Assembly (NCBI GenBank): GCA_025786725.1
Contig: JAHLTZ010000005.1
Coordinates: forward strand, 558,001-622,000
Direction of reading: 5' to 3'
Source: Syncephalis fuscata
Lineage: Eukaryota; Zoopagomycota; Zoopagomycetes; Zoopagales; Piptocephalidaceae
Length of the DNA stretch: 64,000 bases
Every line of letters starts with the position of its first letter. The first letter of the stretch is position 1. The position numbers and the translations under genes are program-made. The notes under the pieces were generated by a model that saw only the letters and a program-made list of their open reading frames with translations, did not search any database and was not told the DNA's origin. Shown here piece after piece: positions 25,448-38,800 of this stretch.

Positions 25448-27858
25448 ATGACAGACAGTATGGTTGTAGATAGTGCAGTCAGTGAGACACCTAACAGTAA
25501 ACAGGCACGGTCAAAGGAGGAGCGGGCAGCGGAAAAGGCTCGCAGGGTAAGTGCGGCGTATACACGTTATTGATACAAGCCAAGTATATATTCAAACTTT
25601 TATTATTAGACGGAAGAGAAATCACGACGTGAACAGGAACGTGAACAATTACGCCAACAACGGGAGACAGAGAAAGCGGCTAAAGAGGCGGAAAAAGAAC
25701 AGCAGCGACAACAGCGTGAAAATGAAAAGCAGGCCAGAGAGGCGGAAAAAGAACAGCAGCGTCAACAGCGTGAAAATGAAAAGCAGGCCAAAGAAGCGGA
25801 ACGACATGAGCGCGAAGAAGAACGTCGATTAAAACGAGAGGCAAAAATGGCAGAGAAAGCCGTAAAAGAAGCGGAAAGACGTGAAAAGGTAAGTGGCCAT
25901 CATATTATAATACAAAATAAAGCTAATGATGCGTAGGAGGAAATGGAACGTAAAAAGGCCAATGTATGTATAGAAATCAATTAGTTAGTTAGTAATGATT
26001 GCTTACATTTAAAACTAGGCTCAAAAACGAATTATGTCATTCTTCCAACCAGATGCAACGAAGAAATCAGCTAATAGTGATACCAAATTTAATGGTAAAG
26101 TATATTGACACATTTGTAATATAAATTGATGATATACATCTATTTAATTCTAGAATCAATAAGTGACTTTGAACAGTTCTTCCAACCATTCTGTGTCAAG
26201 GCCGATATGACATGGACAGTATATAAACAATCTGAATCTATGGAATTAGAATCGACACTTAACACATTACCACAATGTAAAACACTTATGACAGGTAATT
26301 ATACAATAGAAATAATTAAATGTAGCCTTTTAAATAACTGTATTATTTAGATATTAAAAACGATTTTATTAAATTTATTAGAAAGAGACAGCCATCACAT
26401 TATTTGAATAAATATTCACAACAACAACAACAACAACGTATTATAGATACAACGACAGTATCTCCATCTGAACCATCAACACAAATGAAATTACTTCAGT
26501 TTGCTCAAGATGTCCGTCCCGCTTATTTTGGTAATTAGAGCATAGCATAACTTATAGCGATAAACCAACCATTATAATGATACTATAGGAACATGGTCTA
26601 GAAAGAGTCAAATTATAACGGGACGTCGTTGGTTAGCCAAGGATACATACTTACTAGACTACGATATAGATAGTGAAGCAGAATGGGAAGATGGTGACGA
26701 TGAAGGCGAAGAATGTCGAAGTGATGATGAAGAAGAGGAAGAAGAGGTAGAAGAGGGTGGACTTGGCGCACGTATGACATATAACAGTAATAGTCTAGAT
26801 GAAGATGATGAAGTAAGTTCAATGTATATTTATAGTATTAAAATGATATTAATTAATTCGTATTAACAGGATGGCTGGTTAGTACCGCATGGTTATCTTT
26901 CAGAGGATGAAGGCGAAGATAAAGATGAAGATGAAGACAAGAATACAATGACTCAAAGTAATAATTGTAAATAGTTTAATAGATATAATGAATTAATAAA
27001 TATTGTAAACAGAAAAGTCCAATTTGACAAGTCACTCTGTAGTAAGTATGGTTATCGTGGATTATTTACGACTTACTAATAACATTGATGATAGCCTAAA
27101 CGTGTACAACCACTAGTGCCAGTTATTATAGGGCCGATCTTTGTACATCAACATCAGTCTATACCGATAGAATTGACAAATCTTCAATTGGTTCTATTAA
27201 ATTCAAATAGCACTTGCAAATCCATAGATCCATGGGAGGATGTTAATCCAGTAAATGGTGAAGGTGCTGACGTAGAAACACCACGAAAACGGAAACATGG
27301 CTATAAACCAAAAAAATTACTTTCAGAGGAACATTTACCACAGCTAGTAAAGGTAAATAAGAATGATTGGTCTATTCATATTTAAACGTTATTGACACGT
27401 TAATAGTCTATACATGGTATATCACAAAGTATGCCAAAATTAGTTGAGGAACTTAAGGATAAGTAAGTGGCAGTAGTTAGAAAGAGAAGAGTTAAACAAT
27501 GGAATAATTAACAATGCATTAGATTTACCGAAGTATCTAAACGACAATTAGAAGAAAAAATTCGAGATATTGCGACAAAAGTCAAATCACCTCATTCATC
27601 AGTAAGTAATAGCAGTTATAATAAAATCAATACTAATATTGATAATAATATTAGAAAATGGTATGGCAAGTAAGACAGTCGGTAATTGATGAATTGGGCC
27701 TATCTTTACCGCCATTTGATCAAATTGTCTCAGTTAATCATGTCACATCCAACACTGATACTACAAATTGTGTATTACATGCAGATACATCAGCTATTAT
27801 GGATGAGATGGAGAAGCCATCAAGCGACAATGATATGATGGTGTTGGATGATGAGTGA
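25448..27858 (+). CDS. RLF2: Chromatin assembly factor 1 large subunit (p150/Rlf2/Cac1)
   Basis: Largest subunit of CAF-1, which deposits H3-H4 at replication forks through PCNA. Seen in order: a long Lys/Glu/Arg/Gln coiled KER region (residues about 30-160) with two near-identical repeats of 'EAEKEQQRQQRENEKQ', then 'QKRIMSFFQPD' (a PIP-box-like QxxIxxFF motif). This is followed by 'SDFEQFFQPFCVK', 'MKLLQFAQDVRPAYFGTWSR', 'DYDIDSEAEWEDGDDEGEE' (acidic ED domain), 'DGWLVPHGYLSEDEGE', and a C-terminal winged-helix segment. About ten exons are spread over 2.4 kb. It is divergent from RTT109. Confidence 0.92.
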
Positions 27859-28051
27859 ATTATAATTAATAAATTATTTGTTTTCAATTATATAAAGATT
27901 GGTCATCGGTGTAAGTAATGGTAATTTACTCAACCGCTAAATTAAATGTCATAGTCAACAGTCAAAGCCGTTATTTACTTCTTTAAAATAAAGAGCATGC
28001 GTATACGCTACTTGACATGGACATAGATTCAAAGATGGGGGTAGAGGCAAT

Positions 28052-28771
28052 CTACATGATAGCACGATCACCATATTTCTCCTCGTAGCCTGGAATAGAC
28101 CATTTGCCTTCCTCTAGGCGTTTTCCTAAAACTTCAACAATTTCTGGTTTGGCTTCAATAATATCTTCGACCTAATAAGTGTGAAAAGGTAAAATTAGTA
28201 TATATATATAGCTATAGATTGGTATTAATATTCATTTATACATACCGAAAGTTGTTCAACTGGACGAGCCGATTCAATGTTCGACAAGGTCTTTTGTAGT
28301 TCAGCAATATCGATATCAATTTGCTTGACAGTTTGTTCGGCGCGTTGAACCTATTATTATAGTTATATAGAGCAGTAACAACAATGAATGAATGAATGAA
28401 TAAATAGATAGATTGCGTTATGTTGTTGATGGTGTAATATAACAATAACGCGTAGTTTCACCTACCGCTTTAGCCTCCAAAGTGTCGAGCACTTGCTGTT
28501 GCTTGGCCAGATCGATCTTGACTGGCTTAAATGCCTTCCAGGCCTTCTCTGCCTCATCGACGACGGCCTTGTTGCTCAATACTGAGCGGTAGTGGGCGAA
28601 ATCCACGTCCAGCTTTTGCTCTTGGAGAGAGGTCAATTGACGCTGCGTCTCATCGAATCGCTTGCGGAATGCCGTCAATTGAGCAGCAGTGTCCTTACGA
28701 AGCGGGATCGACAAGAGACGGCTCCAGTCGATCTTGCTTACGGCGGCAGCGGTACGGGTAGTGGCCGACAT
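28052..28771 (-). CDS. ATP7: Mitochondrial ATP synthase subunit d
   Basis: Peripheral-stalk subunit of the mitochondrial F1Fo ATP synthase. The N-terminus 'AAAVSKIDWSRLLSIPLRKD' and the following helical 'AQLTAFRKRFDETQRQL' and 'QKLDVDFAHYRSVL' are typical of fungal subunit d. The end is 'EEGKWSIPGYEEKYGDRAIM'. There are three exons: 28466-28771, 28246-28350 and 28052-28171, giving 177 codons, the usual length. The start at 28771 is chosen because upstream in-frame methionines belong to a 5' leader. Confidence 0.93.
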
Positions 28772-31606
28772 GATGAAGGAAAATTTAAAAGAGATCAATA
28801 GAAAAGAAAGAGGTGGTGTGTAGTGGAATGAGCAAACGCATCTTATCCATATCGCCATTATTATCATTACTCTTATTGCTATTATTAAACTGTTACTAAT
28901 TGAACGTGTTAACTTTAATGGTTGTCTTTGTTTAATTGATTAATTAATATAACTTATAATAACGCTGTAATGCCAGTCGATTGACTCCATGACGCATTGC
29001 CTATAGAAAGATTATGGATAGATCAGCTGTTATTAAGTAAAGTATTTTTAGTCTTCTATATGATAGTGAGTGTTTCTATAACAAACCGTTGATTAATTAC
29101 AAGGATACCATAATAAAGATATTTAATAGTATATCTATATGATAATGCTTATTAGTTTATTTACATTATTGATGTGTATTTATACTATAACTACAAGCAA
29201 TAAAATAAATGTATATGTAATATACTGTGTTGTATTTTAAATTTAATATTTATTCAATATTGTAAATAATAAACAGCTTGTTAATCTATAAATACTGCCA
29301 ACTTTATTGAATTCATTGTTTATGAATATTATTGAAGCAGTTTAATTGAATACTGCCAGGTGATGTGGAATCGGAATGTTCTAGCAGGTAAGAGTCTTTT
29401 TCTATCGCAGAATCGATTTGGAGTAGAGATGACAGACCGGCTGAGTTTTACCCGAACATCTCGGATCATTATAATCGCCGTTGAGAATACTTGTTTACTT
29501 TGTAATTATTCAGATATTTACAATATGCTATTGCTTTGGAAATATTATTGTGCTTATTTTAACAAGTATCTTACAATGTTTATGCAAAAATACATGTTAT
29601 TGTTAATGTCAGATTCGTAGAAAAGTATTTTTATTATTTATACATTAACAAAAGAAATACAGATCAAATGACAACATAAAGCAGCACGTTTTGGCAGCAA
29701 CTTGTAATCATACCTATAAACAACAATAGTAAGATCGGTTAGCAATTTGGTATGATAGATATGACCGAGATAATAGTAAATAGTAAAGATATATGGCAAT
29801 CATTTTAGTCCATAGTGTATGAAATCAGCATAAGCACTCAGTAGATTGACAGATTGTAAAATTTGTAATAATCATTTTGCCAATAAATAGAAAGTGAAAC
29901 TAGTAATTACCTGAAGTAAAGCTAACGACTGGATACTCGTGATTTACGAACGGAATAAAAGAAAGTAGAACAAGTGGTGAGAAAAGAAAGACATTGAGCT
30001 GAGGGGTTAGTAAAAAGAGAAAAAATAAACTTATAAACTATTAATAAATATCTTAAAACTATAAAATAGTTAAAGCATTGCACGTAGAACGATTATGAGT
30101 AGACTAATCGTTATTAAGTAAAAAACTATAAAACTATTATATAATAGCAGTATCTTTATAGCAACAACTACTAGGCAGGTACAATGCCACTATGGTCAAT
30201 GATATTCAATACCATACAAATGACGTTGTCATTACCTTAGTATCGGTGTAAATAGCAATAAAATGGTGTTATTAAGGCAAATGGGATAGACTACACAAGT
30301 ATGCTTATATGTGATGTCGTGTACTAGTCTATTTGTAATATTGATGTATATTTATGTTATAAATGCTGTCAATAGAATAAACGTATATATACATATATAA
30401 TAAGCTATGCTATATTCTGAACTTAAGATTTGACATATTAATGTATAGATTGTTATTAATTGCATTTGCATTATTGCTCATGAATATCATTGAGTCAATT
30501 GGGGTGGAAATGGTAGACCGACCAAGTTCGTCAAACCATCATACTATTGATGCAATTTAACATTACACAGCAATGAATATTTACTTGCATATCCATTGAG
30601 CGTATGATGTACGTGTGTTCTAAATATGGAAGAAGAGACAGTGCTTTATTTTGGTTAAAAAAGGCCACTATCAAATTGGATTTAATAGCAAACAAATCAA
30701 CCATTGGTGGAAATTACAAACTGTAGCTTCTTCATTATTTTTAATTTGTAGACTAAATCCTTAGAGCGGTGAAGCATGTGGGTCATGCTAAAACTTTATG
30801 TATTTATTCCAACTTGAAACACGCTCACAAATTGCTGTTTTCAAATAACATTATAGAGTTTAAATCAAGTCTTGAAAGAACTATGCATAAAATATTGTTG
30901 TATGATAACTGTGTTTTTCAGTGTAGATTAATGTAATTGCTGCTACCCGGCGGTTTTGGTTGCTATTGCTGTTATTGCAAAACATGTTTGTTTGTATCTT
31001 GTTTTCGTATATATTGAGTTGAATTTAAAGCTAATTTAAAAGACCTTTTATAATTTTTCAAATGTATAATATAACTAGTAGCTAGGATTATATTGTAGAA
31101 TTATTCAATAATGTGTTATTTTATACAATGAATAAATGAATAAAACTTGGTTTTTTGAATTGAAATGGTTAAAACTGTTGTTTTCTTGTCTTTTGAGATA
31201 AAACATATTGCTCTTTTGCTGTTTTTAAAACGATAGGTGGATAGATGAATAAGGATCTTTAGCTTTATGAGTCAGAAGTCATCGTCATCATTGTTGAGTC
31301 ATGTGCAGCTAGTATGTAATTGTATTTTGAATGTAAAGATGACGTATGCCTTTAAGGCCTATAGCCAATTGAACCGAAAGCCCAACTTATGACACTATAA
31401 ATAGGCGTATAATTTACAACCGACTGTTATTTCTCTTATCTACTTTTGCGACTATATTTACTGTTAAATTTCACTATCGTATTCAAACATAGCAACCGTA
31501 ACAGCAGCTTGTATTTCAAAGTTTTAAAAGGCACTGAAAAATTAGCTATTTGTTTCTATTTTTTAGTTATTCAGACTTTTATTCTTCGGTAAATTTATCA
31601 GTAAAG
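28772..31606. other. Gene-poor spacer with a diverged duplication
   Basis: About 2.8 kb without a credible gene. The segment about 29000-29480 is related to about 30085-30560; shared landmarks are 'gattatgg/agtaga', 'gttattaagtaaa' and 'tatgaatattattga/tcatgaatatcattga'. A short GC-richer block at 29363-29480 also resembles 49225-49372. A TATA-like 'ctataaata' near 31395 suits the DinB gene downstream. Confidence 0.55.
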
Positions 31607-32299
31607 ATGACAGCAACTTTGCTTTGGAAGCAACACTTTTTGAAATTGGCACAATACAATGTCTGGGCCTATCAAGTATTGCTAGATTCGGTAAAATTGT
31701 TGAGTGATGAACATTTTAGTGCTTACGCTGGTCTATGCTTTCGATCTATCCATGGTACACTCAATCATCTTTCTGCATCAGAGGGATATTGGTAAGTTTT
31801 AGTAAACATAATAATATACTTATAATAACTTTATTTTAGGGCATTTCGTCTAGATGGACAAATGACCGAGGGTCTCCAAGATCTTGGTAAACTATGGATG
31901 TCACCGGAAAAGTTTTCTAAAGCTGGTGACAAGTCTTCAATTTGGGAACAGCATATTCCTGAACGACATCGAGTCATTGAAGCGATTCAAAAAAGTGTAA
32001 GTTAATTCAGTGATACTACTTAATCTAATTGTAATTAGTCGGCCCGTCTACTCAAGATAGTTGAAGATTTGCCGGACTCACATGATTTCGAGAGTACTAT
32101 TGCTCATATAGGAGCTTATGAGGAGGAAAGCGCTACTAGCTGTAGAATAGCTTTGACGCATGCATTTAATCATTCCACTCATCATCGTGGACAAATATCT
32201 GGTGCTATTACGCAGTTTGGCTTACCACCGCCTAGCATGGATTTAATATACCATCCTGGATCCACGTGGACGCAAGAAAGCAATACGGCGAATGAATAA
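31607..32299 (+). CDS. DinB-fold metal-binding protein
   Basis: Four-helix-bundle protein of the DinB/YfiT type. The pattern is 'HFLKLAQYNVWAYQVLL' at the N-terminus, 'SIHGTLNHLSASEGYW' with the first His, and 'HAFNHSTHHRGQISGAITQ' with the paired His residues. These positions bind a divalent metal in bacterial members. The role in fungi is unknown; thiol-dependent transferase chemistry is known for some relatives. There are three exons: 31607-31792, 31840-31996 and 32039-32299. The start at 31607 (MTATLLW) is used in preference to 31550. Confidence 0.85.
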
Positions 32300-35200
32300 T
32301 GCAATAAACATTATCTATACCATATTTGTTGAGTATATTCCCAAAAAGCTATTGTTTGTGCACTTAATATCATATTAAATATTTTTTGGTTTATTTAGTA
32401 CCATGAAGCTATCGTACTTTGACTCTTACATTTTTTATTTACCTATTTTACATTACAAATATGCCCAAAATGCAACAGTAGAATATTAGAAATAGAAGAG
32501 ACCATTCAGATGCAATAATACACACTGTACATAGATGCAATAGCAACAAATGTGAAATGATATAAGACTGTGATCAACGGCTTTTATTAATATTCAATCA
32601 ATCTTTCTACACATAGCCAACGACAACAATGATTAATCTTAAATGTTCCAAAGAAATCAAATAGTATGTTACATTACTTATTTAAAACAATTTATTAACT
32701 GCATTTTAATAGAAAGTAATATAATTGTAATGTGTATGATCGCATAACTTTAATTGGAACAAATTTTAATTTAAGGACTCAAATGTAGGATTGAAAGTAA
32801 AATGGTGAATTTTGAAAAAATGCCATTTTTCTGTTTTTAATTTTCAAATTTTTACCATAATAAATTATGATTTTAAATAAGCATAAATGAAATTAAAATA
32901 TCAATTCCTTTTATTAAGAAAATATATCTAAATGTCTACCAAACTATTTAAAAAGCTATGTTTATTAGTATTGAAGAACTGAAGATTGTTGTTGACGAGT
33001 TTAGACTTATTGGCAATTGCAATTTCAAAAGACAAAATATTGATTCAAGAAGATTACAGCTTATTTGTTTTTATAAAAATCGTTTCAGCAAGTGGCAGTT
33101 TGTTTTGACTTTCAAAAAGTAAAAGCCTGACCTAGTAAAGATTACCCAGTGCAATATTAAAAATTTTAATAGTTGTTTATATGATTATAGTAATAATATT
33201 ATTAAATTTATTACAAATTATGTTGCTACATTCCCAATTGCAAAACCAAAATATGAACAAATAAAGGCATTACGTACATGTTTAATTATTTAATATATAC
33301 AAACAATTGTAATAGCCTAAAAAATGTTATTATTTTTTATTACAAAGCTTGGTCTACTTTTGATTGAATAAAAAACGTTGTTACAACATCAGTAATAAAA
33401 TGATGTAAATTGATCAAGTGGCCAAAGGAGAAAAAAAGTAGTAGCTTAATTAAATATTTTAATATCAATTAATAAAGAATAACATCAGTATTAAATGACT
33501 TTAACTTATAGCAATAGTTTAAATTAGCATATTTATATAAAAGTTATAATTGTATCGACTATGATATAAACTAAAATGAATTAGATTATAAAAAGCCATT
33601 TTATTGTTGTTTGAGTAACAGTACTATGTATTTATAATATTGTTGAATAATAAGAGCTAAAAAGCTAAAAATCCCTGATGGGAAAAAGTTAATTATAATA
33701 AATGCAGCGAATTTTAACTTAAAGCTTTGCTTATTTATGTTGTTACTATTCCACTTAGAATAGAATGATAAACAAATTACCAATATTATACTTGATCTTA
33801 AATGACCTATAATATCAGTAATTAGTGGTATATAAGAATTACTTGAGTATTTTAAATAAATGATTAAAATAGTACTAGTTAAATAAAAGTATCAACTTAG
33901 TCCAACAATCACTGCAGGGCTGAGATGATCAGAAAGTTTCAAAATTCAAATAATAATAAAAGAATTTAAAACCAAAATAAAATAATTTTTATTAAGAATA
34001 AGAGATATTGCTGCCATTTTATAGTAAATGGTCTTGAAATAATGCGAAGGAAAAACTTGAACAACTTGTTCGTTTAATTTCTTCTTCAGGCGATATGGGG
34101 CCATTTTACTTTAATAAATAACACGGAGCCGTGAATTTTATTAAACGCAGATATTTATAGGCGCTATACTTCTTGCCAAGAGGTTAAGGTAATTGCAATG
34201 GTAGAATCGCCATGCCTTGATTACAATAATGGCTATCTTTTACAAGGACCCTGACTATTACCAGAAATAAAAATAGTAACGTGATGTAGCTATCGTTAAT
34301 TAAGTTATTTACCATACTTAGTAAATAACACAACTTACACAATAACTATGCTGGTGAAATAGTAACAATGTAATTTAATTAATTGTAGCAATATTAACAG
34401 CAATATCAATTGTGTTTTATTTTTTAAAAACTTTTAACAATATACTGGTGGAAAATGTAACTCAAAAACACAGTATGAGGACATGCTCTGTAAGGTTAGT
34501 ATTAATAATATTGAACTGGTAGTTAATGTTGAAACAAACGTTTTTTATTGAGTAAATACAAACTACTAATAAAACAACTATCAAATAAATAAAGTGTAAT
34601 GCAAACAAAAATGTTTATTAATAAATATTTTAATTTTAAATTAACCAACAAATAAGATTAGATTGCTTATTTAGAGCATTTCAGATATAGATTAGCAATA
34701 AACAATTCCGAATTACATAAAGTTTATGCTTGATAATCAAATTAATTAGCTGGTGTATCAAGCAAGAGGGAAGATATGCAAAATAAAGCCGTCAACATGC
34801 ATTTGTCATTGATAACTAAACAATCTACCGTAACATTACTTTAAATGTTGCAATAGTTGTTCAATATTCTAATTTAGAAAATTGTAATATGGCAAAAAAG
34901 CTTAAAGGGTGCTGTGGCGGATTATTTAAACCATTGATTATATTAAATTTATATATTTTTATTAACTAAATAAAAATAATTTTTCCACAATATTGAGCAT
35001 GCTATTGGTTGTTTAGTGTGATTTGGCAGTTAAATAGCTATAATAGCCACACATTTAAACAAATATCCGCTTTATTGAAGATGAAAATGGGTGTTGAATG
35101 TCATTGGTTATTAAATGTTTACTATCATTATTATGTACTGTACATATCTATTCTGTATACACATACTATATTCGTCTATATTATTAATATTGGAATTGTA

Positions 35201-35837
35201 GAAACTATATTAACAAAGGCTAAAAGCTTATTGCTAACTGTATTTTTTAGCGTATTTTGATTTATTTGTTTATTACTCTTGACCAATTGCATACATATAG
35301 TCTCACTATCACTATTCGCATATCTAATTTGTCTATTATTTTGTTTATAATATTTTATGCTTTATTGCCATGTTTTATTAAAAAGCGTATTTATTCTAAT
35401 TTAGCATAATATTATTTGGCTATATGATAATGATAGCTTTGCTACTATTCATATTAATCTATGCCTATAGCTCATACGATATATTTATATACATTTTGTT
35501 AATTTACTTATTTTATTAATGACTGTCAATCATTAGATGCAAATAAAACATGATTATAGATATACTGATTTGCTTGTATATAGTTAAGATGAAACCATAA
35601 GTTTATTACTATAAGGTTGCACAGTTGAATAGGGGCAACTAGATGCAATCTTGTTGGTAAAATAATGATTCCATTGATTAAAGACTGGATAAACCGGAAC
35701 ATTGGCCAAAACTTGATATATAAATAGACTGGACAGCGTAATTGTCAAATAGTCTTGATTTTCACCGAATATATACCTAAAGTGTATTGGAATAGTGGTT
35801 TGATTGCACTACCAATGCTGATGTCTTGAACCATCGA
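32300..35837. other. Long AT-rich gene-poor spacer
   Basis: About 3.5 kb in which only short chance ORFs occur. No RNA gene, transposon protein or microexon-type array was seen. The distal part (35.6-35.8 kb) would be the 3' untranslated region of the microexon gene on the minus strand. Confidence 0.55.
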
Positions 35838-38800
35838 TTATCCTGTATTCATAAATAAAATATTAATGTCATATGGTTAATGTATAAGTCGTCAATACAC
35901 AATACTACTTACGGCCTATTAGTATTAAGTTGTTGATACACATGGCGCATGACATGCAATTAGTAATTAGTTAATTAATATACAATATCACTTACATCCT
36001 ATTGATATTAAGTTGTTGGTGGATACAGTACACGGTATATCATTAGCGCATTTTATATTGATATGCGACACAGCTTACTGTCTATCAATATTAAGTTGCC
36101 AATGGATACAGTAGACAGCATGTGATTAGTGAGTAACCAGTTATTATACAATATAACTTACATTCTATTAATATTAAGTTATTGATGAACACAATACATG
36201 ATATATAATTAATGCACAGTCAGTTAATACGCAACACAACTTACGACCTATGAATATTAAGTTGTTGATGCACAAATTAAATAGCATGTGATTAGTACAT
36301 AGTTAATTAATATACAATATCACTTACAATCTATTATATTAAATAATCGATACAATCAGTAAATAGCAGTTAATGTACAGTCAAAGAATATATAATATCA
36401 CTTACAGCCTATTAGTATTAAACAACCATACAATTAGCAAATAGCATAGCTAATATATAGGCAATTAATATATTGTAACACCCGGAACTTACCCCGACTC
36501 TTTTTCCCAAGTAATATTAATCATTATTAATGGGAAAGTAATATTAAGTCCGCTCGTATCCATAATCCCTATTTTACAGTATAAGTACTTCACATTCATA
36601 ACAAATAATAAAAACATTAGTATTAGTATCAGTATTAATCTTGACTCTACTCCAACTTTGATTTTATTCTTTATTTTGGTGCCTTATCCAATTAGCAATT
36701 AAACCATTGTTGTAAAATTAACAACAGTGCACCAAAAATTTACATTGGCGAGCACAATAGAGGACCAACGTTCTCCTACGCTTTAAGACTATTACTAGTA
36801 CAGCGTTTCCTTATTATCAATATTATTTATTTAATATTGGTATACTACTTTCTTTATTATCAATATTACTGTTTGATATTGGTATATTACTTTCTTTATT
36901 ATCAATATTGTGTATTTAATATTGGTATACTACTTTCTTTATTATCAATATTACTGTTTGATATTGGTATATTACCTTCTTTATTATCAATATTATTGTT
37001 TGATATTGGTACACTTACTTTCTTTATTATCAATATTGTTTGTTTGATATTGGTATACTACTTTCCTTATTATCAATATTATTTATTTGATATTGGTATA
37101 TTACTTTCCCTACTATCAATATTACTGTTGATATTGGTATACTACATTTCATTATCAATATTATTTATTTAATATTGGTATATTACTTCCTTACTATCAA
37201 TATTATTGTTTGATATTGGTACATTTACTTTCTTTATTATCAATATTGTGTATTTAATATTGGTATACTACTTTCATTACTATCAATATTATTGTTGATA
37301 TTGGTACATTTACTACATTTCATTATCAATATTACTGTTGGATATTGGTATATTATTCATTTAACAATACTCATTAAACGATATCGAAAGATTGCCCCCT
37401 TAACAATATCGCAAAATGGACGATTCAACCAACGTGTGGTCTACACAAGAAGCATCCCACCCTACACCACAATGGCAATCGGTTTCCGAGAGCAATGGAT
37501 GGTCGGATCAGTCGATACGCGAGACCATGAGTCTCCTCTTATCATTATCTCCACAGGAAAGACTTCGTCTAGCCGACATCGCGCGCAACAATCATGACCA
37601 GATGCCAACCGTTGAGCAATCACCAACTGTGTCAGAGGCAACTCCAGGTAATAATGACCATCCGGAACAATGGCAAACAAATGCAGATAACCCCCGGCTC
37701 ACTCACGAACCGATTAATGGAATCCCTGACTTGTCACAGGCTACGGGTGCTCACCCGGTAGTTACTACGCAAGACTCAGGTAGAATCCTCGAATCGTTCG
37801 ATGGAGTAAACCCATGGGCTAATATGCAGTCTAGCCAAATGTCCTGGTTTGCAAACCAACGTTACGATAAGACAATCGTTCGGTTTGCAGGATCATTATT
37901 GACTGAAGACGCCATTGCATGGCTGGAACAGTACGACGAATGTGCAGAAAGGAATGGTTGGTCGCACGAAGCCAGGTTAAATACGGTCGGTAGTTATCTG
38001 GATGGACAAGCTAAGCTCTGGTGGAAAGCTATCAAACCAAAAGTCACGCATTGGCGCAAAGGTCGTGGACTACGCGACTCCGGACCTGCAACGTTTTATA
38101 ATGAATTTCTCAAGGCTTATTTTACAGCAGATATCGTTGCTATTTGGCACCGATGCTTAATGGAAGGCAAACAACAACCCAACGAGAGTGTAGATATATT
38201 CGCCTTACGACTTCAAGATATAGCTAGAAAAGTTCGATATAGCCGTGAAGTAACAGATGAGACTATTAGTGACATTTTTATGCGAGGACTGTCACAAGAT
38301 TGGAAGTGTCATTACGCGACTACGAAATGATGCAACCACTCGAATCGATTACGCTAGAAAGTCGAATCAGGACAGCGTCACGACTAGAAGCAAATCGTTG
38401 TATACCAACCAGATCGACTATTCCTGTATACCAGAACCAAGCAAATAGTCAACGAACTGATAATACACCACGCATGCGACCTAACTATAACTGGCAGCAA
38501 CTAGTCAAACATGAACCAGCAACTGTACAATCGACCGACACCAAGATTAGTCGACTGGAAGAACAAATTAGTAAAATGACTCAACAAATAGGTGAACTTA
38601 CTACTACGTTGGACAAAAAACCATTAGTCGCACGTGACTACTCACCCAGAAAGTGTCGTACTTGTGGTAGTGCCGATCCACATAACTGGGCCGAATGTAA
38701 GCAGAGAAGGATTTTCGGTAACCGCGGCCCATGCTGAAGGTCAAGTCGTGGTATTACCTAAAGAACCTACAGACGAGCTAGCGTTAGCCGCAGAGAAGCG

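Noticed and set aside
38257-38448. Third frame in gag ('RLRNDATTRIDYARK') as the true continuation
   Set aside because: It stops at 38448 before the zinc knuckle. The other frame carries the coiled coil and zinc knuckle and is favoured.
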